18,276 nt of DNA from CAG-390 sp045544735 (lineage in GTDB: Bacteria > Bacillota > Clostridia > Oscillospirales > CAG-272). The stretch is taken from NCBI GenBank assembly GCA_045544735.1, contig JAZPZM010000031.1, positions 1-18,276 on the forward strand, in the 5' to 3' direction. The notes under the pieces are model-generated. The model was not told the origin of the DNA, made no database searches, and saw nothing but the letters and a program-made list of their open reading frames with translations. Positions within the stretch are counted from its first letter, which is position 1. Each line of letters opens with the position of its first letter. A program made the position numbers and the translations under genes. Below are positions 14,226-18,276 of the stretch, piece after piece.

Positions 14226-15494
14226 TCAGTTATCCATATTGATATATCCATTACTTGTATTAATCAAGCTGCAGAATGTTGAAGTTGCATATGAGGTTGG
14301 ATAAAATGGAGGGTCTGCTGAAGTAACGTTCATCATATTTGCAACATAATAATATCGATTTTTATCAATTTTATCACGCATTTTCTTTATTCTCCAAGCC
14401 ATCTTAGTGATTTGAACTATGTTTAAATCACTAAGATTTTTTATTAGAGTTTTAATTACAAAGCATTCCGACATATGTATCCATGAACGAGTATTGTTAT
14501 ATCCCACATCAATGTTATAACGCTCAACTTCTATCTCGGGAATATTAAAACACAGAAACCTTATTATGTTCCTCTTTTGTATTGATTCTAAATACTGTTT
14601 TTTCAAGGTATTGTTTTGTAGTTCTTCAACAAACAGGTACAACATTGCCGTTGTCGTGGGTCTCTCTTTGGTGCTTGGGGAAAACCCAACAAGTCCATCC
14701 GAGTTATTAGTAAGGTTATTAAATATTTTAACAAATGTTTTATGATTTGAATATCCCCATATATTTAAAGCTTTCAATGCCCAGATGGTAGAAAAAACTC
14801 TAATATACTTTTGATCACTATATGTCTTATTTTCAAATCCCCATCCTAAATCACTTGAATTACACAATAATTTTTTCAAGCATTTATTAATCAGCTGTTT
14901 TTTTCTTTGGGAAATTGATATTAAGCCTAAATCATCACAACGTTTTAACGCATATAAAGCCATACTTGTACAATGTACTGTGTAAACATTTTCATTATAA
15001 CTTTTATAGCCGTCCTCGGTCATCATATTAAGTAATTTGATGGCAATTTGGGTTAATGATGATTTATACACCGGTGAAAGCTCTATACCCGCGTCAATAG
15101 CATCTATTGACGATATCAACGCCTCTGCAATATTTGCAATTTTGGGTTCTTCAGAATTTACATTTGGCCCCCATTTTACTCTTATAGAAAAAGTAAAGCC
15201 AAGCATATTTACAATATCCTTTAAAATTAATTTTTTTCGTATTTCGAAGAAATACGAAATCAAGGTGAAAAATAATTTTTTAAATTTGAAAACCAACTTA
15301 ATAATACACCAATTAATCCCCTGAAAAAATATGTAAATTAAAGTTGCTGCAATATTTACTAAGAGATCGTCATAATGTCCTTCAGATGATTCTTGCAAAA
15401 AAGGAAACAGATCGATAATATTCTCTCTAAATAATATAAAAAGAATTAATTCAATAATAGCTAAAACACCTAATAAAATACGTTGCAACTTCAT
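14226..15494 (-). CDS. Membrane-anchored alpha/alpha-toroid (prenyltransferase/squalene-cyclase-like) protein
   Basis: I do not know a named family for this 422-residue protein. Residues 1-100 contain two to three hydrophobic segments (about 7-22, 44-68, 72-83). The rest shows repeated helical hairpins of the terpenoid-cyclase toroid type: YTVHCTSMALYALKR (171-185), LGWGFENKTY then FSTIWALKALNIWG (216-247), GLVGFSPSTKERPTTTAMLY (267-286), SWIHMSECFVIKTLI (337-351) and FYPTSYATSTFCSLINTS (397-414). No DxDD or QW motif of true cyclases is evident, so it may bind rather than cyclise. The ATG has AAGGAGG eight bases upstream, and the gene has its own promoter. It is strongly AT-rich compared with the core genes, which suggests foreign origin and cargo status in the mobile element. 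Confidence 0.85.
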   Translation of the reverse strand: MKLQRILLGVLAIIELILFILFRENIIDLFPFLQESSEGHYDDLLVNIAATLIYIFFQGINWCIIKLVFKFKKLFFTLISYFFEIRKKLILKDIVNMLGFTFSIRVKWGPNVNSEEPKIANIAEALISSIDAIDAGIELSPVYKSSLTQIAIKLLNMMTEDGYKSYNENVYTVHCTSMALYALKRCDDLGLISISQRKKQLINKCLKKLLCNSSDLGWGFENKTYSDQKYIRVFSTIWALKALNIWGYSNHKTFVKIFNNLTNNSDGLVGFSPSTKERPTTTAMLYLFVEELQNNTLKKQYLESIQKRNIIRFLCFNIPEIEVERYNIDVGYNNTRSWIHMSECFVIKTLIKNLSDLNIVQITKMAWRIKKMRDKIDKNRYYYVANMMNVTSADPPFYPTSYATSTFCSLINTSNGYINMDN

Positions 15495-15541
15495 ATATTT
15501 TTCCTCCTTGCTCTAATTTTTAACAAAAAAAATCTATTGAT

Positions 15542-15570
15542 ATTATAACATATAAATCATCAAAATTCAA
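15542..15570 (-). promoter_or_regulatory. Sigma-A-type promoter of the toroid-protein gene
   Basis: On the minus strand TTGAAT (15565-15570) and TATAAT (15542-15547) are 17 bp apart with a TGT extension before the -10 box. The gene is thus transcribed apart from the relaxase operon, which ends upstream of it. Confidence 0.85.
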
Positions 15571-15615
15571 CAGAATACATGTTAAATTACCAATTTTTTC
15601 ATTTCTCCAAAAACT

Positions 15616-15638
15616 GGTGCAGGCATCACGCCTGCACC
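15616..15638 (-). terminator. Terminator of the relaxase-ParB operon
   Basis: On the minus strand GGTGCAGGC and GCCTGCACC pair perfectly around a 5-base loop and are followed by AGTTTTT. The stop codon of the last gene (15626-15628) lies in the loop. Confidence 0.88.
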
Positions 15639-15877
15639 CTCAGTTCATTTTGTTGCTTTCGTTTGGCTTTCCACTCTTCAAAGTCCTTTACGTTCTCTTC
15701 TTTGCTGAAATATTCAAGAATATATGGCAAAAAACTTCGGGCAAGAACCTCATATTCATAATCGGGAACCTTTGTAGGAAGATCAACGATTAAATCATCT
15801 CCTCTGGACAAGGCGAGCTTGTTACTAAGCAGCCACAAACCCACATAATATAATTTTTTAAATAAGCTCAATAGCAT
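15626..15877 (-). CDS. Small unknown protein, coupled to the gene before it
   Basis: An 83-residue protein with no recognised family. It has a hydrophobic N-terminal stretch (MLLSLFKKLYYVGLWLL), an acidic middle and a charged C-terminal helix (EEWKAKRKQQNE). Its ATG overlaps the stop of the preceding gene in the sequence TAATG, and GGGAGG lies within the end of that gene, so translation is probably coupled. It is the last gene before the terminator of the mobile-element operon. Confidence 0.72.
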   Translation of the reverse strand: MLLSLFKKLYYVGLWLLSNKLALSRGDDLIVDLPTKVPDYEYEVLARSFLPYILEYFSKEENVKDFEEWKAKRKQQNELRVQA

Positions 15878-16092
15878 TACCTCCCGTCTCTATCCCAACT
15901 GCTGCGGCTCTGCACTTTGTTTTGTTCTTTCTTTTTCCACTCGGTTAAGATTCGCAGAATTGCGCTTTCAATATCTTTTGGTGTATAATCGGGAAAGAAA
16001 TCTCGTAGTGCCTCCAAGTCAAGTTTAAGCGTTTCTTTCTGATTTGGCTTCGGTCGGCTCATGACCTCGAACATCATATCCGCATCAAGCAA
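15877..16092 (-). CDS. Small unknown helical protein of the mobile element
   Basis: A frame of up to 71 residues between parB-like and the 83-residue gene. The longest version starts at a TTG directly after the TAG of the ParB-like gene; ATG codons at 16077, 16074 and 16062 are alternatives, and none has a good ribosome binding site at normal spacing, so the start is open. The conserved-looking part is charged and helical (FFPDYTPKDIESAILRILTE). No family is recognised. Its stop overlaps the next start (TAATG). Confidence 0.65.
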   Translation of the reverse strand: MLDADMMFEVMSRPKPNQKETLKLDLEALRDFFPDYTPKDIESAILRILTEWKKKEQNKVQSRSSWDRDGR

Positions 16093-16776
16093 CTACATCG
16101 CGCTCATTTCTTTCATCTTTACCGCCTGCGAGAGTGACGGAGTCGCCTCGTAATCTTGAATCAATTCTACAAGAGCGCGTTGTTCTTCCTCCTTGAGAAA
16201 AGATAATTTTTCTGCGGGAGTCAGCGCGATTTTCCCCTCGTCTACTAAATCAAGCAAGGGCTTGATCAGCTTTGTCAAACGGATATACCGCTTGATCGTA
16301 TCTTTGCTCGTGTTTTCTTGTTCCGCGATTATCTCAGTAGATAACTTCGGCGCAACTTGCTCCGAAGTCAAATCACTCCTTGCTCCCTGCCGTTTAAGTG
16401 CATCAAACTTCATTTTGTACGCGAATGCTTTCTCCGACGGTAGCAACTGTTCTCTGTGAAGATTGGAATCGACCATTGCAAGAATTGCTTCGTCATCATC
16501 CAAGTTGCGAACGATTACGGGGATATCCTCAATACCGAGTCGCTTGCAGGCTTCAAAGCGACGGTGTCCCGAAACGATCTCATACTTTGCTTCACCTTCA
16601 ATGGGATTGGGGCGCACAAGTATCGGTACGATTACGCCGTACTCCTTGATGCTCTCCATCAACTGCTGCATATCGCTATCATCGCGCACTTGGAATGGGT
16701 GGTTGTTCATCGGGGTGAACATCTCCAAATTGTAATTAACGGTGGTCTCGATTCTTTTGTTTGAATTTGTTATCAT
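16093..16776 (-). CDS. ParB/Spo0J-like partition protein
   Basis: This 227-residue protein carries the ParB N-terminal domain: a segment like PFQVRDDSDMQQLMESI (27-43), GVIVPILVRP (47-56), YEIVSGHRRFEACKRLG (69-85) containing the box around GHRR, and DSNLHREQLLPSEKA (103-117), followed by a helix-turn-helix region (STEIIAEQENTSKDTIKRYI). Such proteins bind centromere-like sites; in clostridial conjugative elements they commonly sit beside the relaxase. No ParA is in the window. The ATG overlaps the relaxase stop (ATGA), showing coupling. A GAGG lies ten bases upstream. Confidence 0.9.
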   Translation of the reverse strand: MITNSNKRIETTVNYNLEMFTPMNNHPFQVRDDSDMQQLMESIKEYGVIVPILVRPNPIEGEAKYEIVSGHRRFEACKRLGIEDIPVIVRNLDDDEAILAMVDSNLHREQLLPSEKAFAYKMKFDALKRQGARSDLTSEQVAPKLSTEIIAEQENTSKDTIKRYIRLTKLIKPLLDLVDEGKIALTPAEKLSFLKEEEQRALVELIQDYEATPSLSQAVKMKEMSAM

Positions 16777-18161
16777 CTTTCTCTGTCCTCATTTCTTTTG
16801 ATTTTAGATTTGATTTGTGCTCCCGTTTCTTTCGGGAACATTTCTTGTTCTTGCTCCATCTCGATGCGGAGTTTTTCTTTTAGGTTTTCGATCATCGGGA
16901 ATATACCCTTTGCTAAGTTGATGTCGTGGCGAAGTGCCTTGAGATCTTTTGAGATTGCCTTGCACTTATGGGAGCACTCATCCTTTTCAGCCTCAGTTGT
17001 GGCTCTGCGGCGGCGATTGTCGATCTTGTTACGCGCTGACAGTAACATAACCATCTCCGCTTCTTTGTCATCAATGAACTTCTGCACTCTTTCAGTAGTA
17101 CCAAGGTCATTGCGATTGATGAGATTGACCGTTTCCATATAGCGCTCTAAATAGATCTGCTCTTGGCGCATCGCGGGTGAAAGCGGTTCTTGATAGCTGT
17201 CGGTCTGAATTACCTTGCCGCTTGTATCAATACCAAAGAGTTCAAGCACGATCATAAAGATCAGTTCTACAGTGTTATGCTGATCGTATCCCTTACGGCG
17301 TTTCCAAATCTCATAAAGTGGTGGATATTGAGGGCGGTACAAGTCGCGTAGTCCTCGTTTTGACAATATGCGCTTCTCGATTGCTTCTGCGGTATAGCGT
17401 TCTCCGAGACTATCTATTCGGACAGGTCTTTTCCATCCCTTGGCGATCACACAAGGATGCTTGTACTCCTTTCCGCGCAGATAGGTGTAGCCGCGCCGCG
17501 CAAGTGCAAACTGAAAATGCTGTGGCAAAATGCAATCTGCGATAGCATCATCAATGTCCATCTTCAAAAGCGTTCTATGAGACGGTTTACCTTTCTTCTC
17601 AGCCATATAGGCAACGTATGGTGCGCGTTTCCTCTGTGGGTTCTGGATAACCGAGAGATCGTGTTCTCGGCAAAGCTTGTCCGATTCGGGAGCCATTACC
17701 GTATCATGATAGTACGGCGGGCAGTGGAACTTTTCTCCGTCCTTGAAGCTAACGCTGTTGAGAATAAAGTGGTTGTGCAGATGCTCGTGATCTCGGTGAC
17801 TTGCAACAAGCACCTCATACTTATCGCCCCACAACCTCTTGGCAAGCTCCACCCCGAGCGCGTGGCATTGCTCGGGTGTAACCTCACCGGGCTTGAAGCT
17901 CATATAGCCGTGGTAGGCAACGATACCTCCGTACTTGCCGTACCGCCGCTTGGTCTCCATCATTCGCTCATAGGCGAGCTCGGGCAAACAGTTCACTCCG
18001 CTGATCAGATACCGTTGCTCAGTCTTGTCGGGGTTCTCGGCATAATCCATCAACTGGCGGAGATCTTCTTCGTTTGGATTTGATGTCTTATCCGGATTGG
18101 TGGCGTAATCCAAAGCATCCTTAATAGAACGATGCACCGCCCATATTGACGTTACTGCCAT
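16773..18161 (-). CDS. Relaxase / mobilisation nuclease (MobA/VirD2-like)
   Basis: This 462-residue protein nicks the transfer origin of a conjugative or mobilisable element. The metal-binding motif H-x-D-x-x-H-x-H-N-H is complete (residues 122-131), followed by FILNSVSF. Tyr residues near the N-terminus lie in two similar segments, DYATNPDKT (18-26) and DYAENPDKT (39-47), one of which probably carries the nicking Tyr. The C-terminal third (from about 340) is a charged, helical, coiled-coil-like region. The ATG has GGGAGGTG upstream. The start overlaps the stop of the preceding frame in TAATG. No coupling protein or type IV secretion gene is in view, so self-transfer cannot be judged. Confidence 0.93.
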   Translation of the reverse strand: MAVTSIWAVHRSIKDALDYATNPDKTSNPNEEDLRQLMDYAENPDKTEQRYLISGVNCLPELAYERMMETKRRYGKYGGIVAYHGYMSFKPGEVTPEQCHALGVELAKRLWGDKYEVLVASHRDHEHLHNHFILNSVSFKDGEKFHCPPYYHDTVMAPESDKLCREHDLSVIQNPQRKRAPYVAYMAEKKGKPSHRTLLKMDIDDAIADCILPQHFQFALARRGYTYLRGKEYKHPCVIAKGWKRPVRIDSLGERYTAEAIEKRILSKRGLRDLYRPQYPPLYEIWKRRKGYDQHNTVELIFMIVLELFGIDTSGKVIQTDSYQEPLSPAMRQEQIYLERYMETVNLINRNDLGTTERVQKFIDDKEAEMVMLLSARNKIDNRRRRATTEAEKDECSHKCKAISKDLKALRHDINLAKGIFPMIENLKEKLRIEMEQEQEMFPKETGAQIKSKIKRNEDRER

Positions 18162-18274
18162 TACGCACCTCCCTTATAGAATGAGCGTATGAGATCGATT
18201 AACTCGGCTCTTGTTTCACCATCTGCTCCCGCGCAGATAGCTTCAAGACGTTCAACGGTCGGATACCAATCCAT
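18161..18274 (-). CDS. Partial or very small frame upstream of the relaxase
   Basis: An open frame reads to the window edge. The last ATG in view would give 37 residues beginning MDWYPTVERLEAI and ending RSFYKGGA, but the frame may start beyond the window. Its TAA overlaps the relaxase ATG as TAATG, the same coupling seen further down the operon, which supports it being a real gene. Auxiliary relaxosome proteins often sit here, but nothing in the visible part identifies one. Confidence 0.5.
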   Translation of the reverse strand: MDWYPTVERLEAICAGADGETRAELIDLIRSFYKGGA

Positions 18275-18276
18275 TG

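Overview
The window looks like a chromosomal segment of an anaerobic Gram-positive bacterium of the class Clostridia, probably from a gut-type lineage. The reasons are a MurT/GatD peptidoglycan-amidation pair, a clostridial-style histidyl-tRNA synthetase, the divergent clostridial form of type IIA topoisomerase subunit B, Rnf-type redox subunits, near-consensus sigma-A promoters, strong purine-rich ribosome binding sites and a clostridial-type mobilisation region. No species can be named from the sequence alone.

Layout. (1) 1-480: non-coding, with two 158-bp-spaced copies of a GC-rich structured repeat, then a string of short perfect hairpins, some separated by GATGATAT. (2) 504-1247 (+): an AT-rich CPBP-family membrane protease gene with its own promoter, ending at a strong bidirectional terminator. 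(3) 1361-3421 (-): a GyrB/ParE-like topoisomerase subunit whose usual partner gene is not next to it. (4) 3701-7032 (+): murT-gatD-hisS, tightly packed, with a clear promoter and terminator. (5) 13783 down to 7074 (-): one long operon from a clear promoter: rnfC, rnfD, an MBOAT acyltransferase-like membrane protein, an AlgJ/DHHW-like exported protein, a family-4-type uracil-DNA glycosylase and an unknown polytopic membrane protein. (6) 13976-14219 (+): a near-perfect consensus promoter, tRNA-Met and tRNA-Glu placed end to end, and a terminator. (7) 14226 to the window end (-): an accessory region with a membrane-anchored alpha/alpha-toroid (prenyltransferase/squalene-cyclase-like) protein, two small coupled genes, a ParB-like protein, a relaxase and a partial frame. 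This looks like one end of an integrative or mobilisable element beside the tRNA genes.

Main theme. Several clearly recognisable enzymes in the core section keep their fold signatures and intact reading frames but lack the residues that define the family's chemistry. GatD lacks the catalytic Cys and His. The MBOAT protein lacks both conserved His. Its DHHW-like partner lacks Asp-His-His-Trp and the Asp-Ser. RnfC keeps eight Fe-S cysteines but not the FMN/NADH glycine-rich motifs. RnfD has an altered flavin-attachment site, and the uracil-DNA glycosylase has Trp where the third cluster Cys is expected. The rnfC-rnfD-MBOAT-DHHW set forms one operon without rnfG, E, A or B. The best candidate for an undescribed system is therefore a repurposed membrane module built from an Rnf-derived pair and an acyltransferase-derived pair. 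The second candidate is the membrane-anchored toroid protein at the mobile-element edge.

Family motifs used for these comparisons are from memory and were not checked by alignment.
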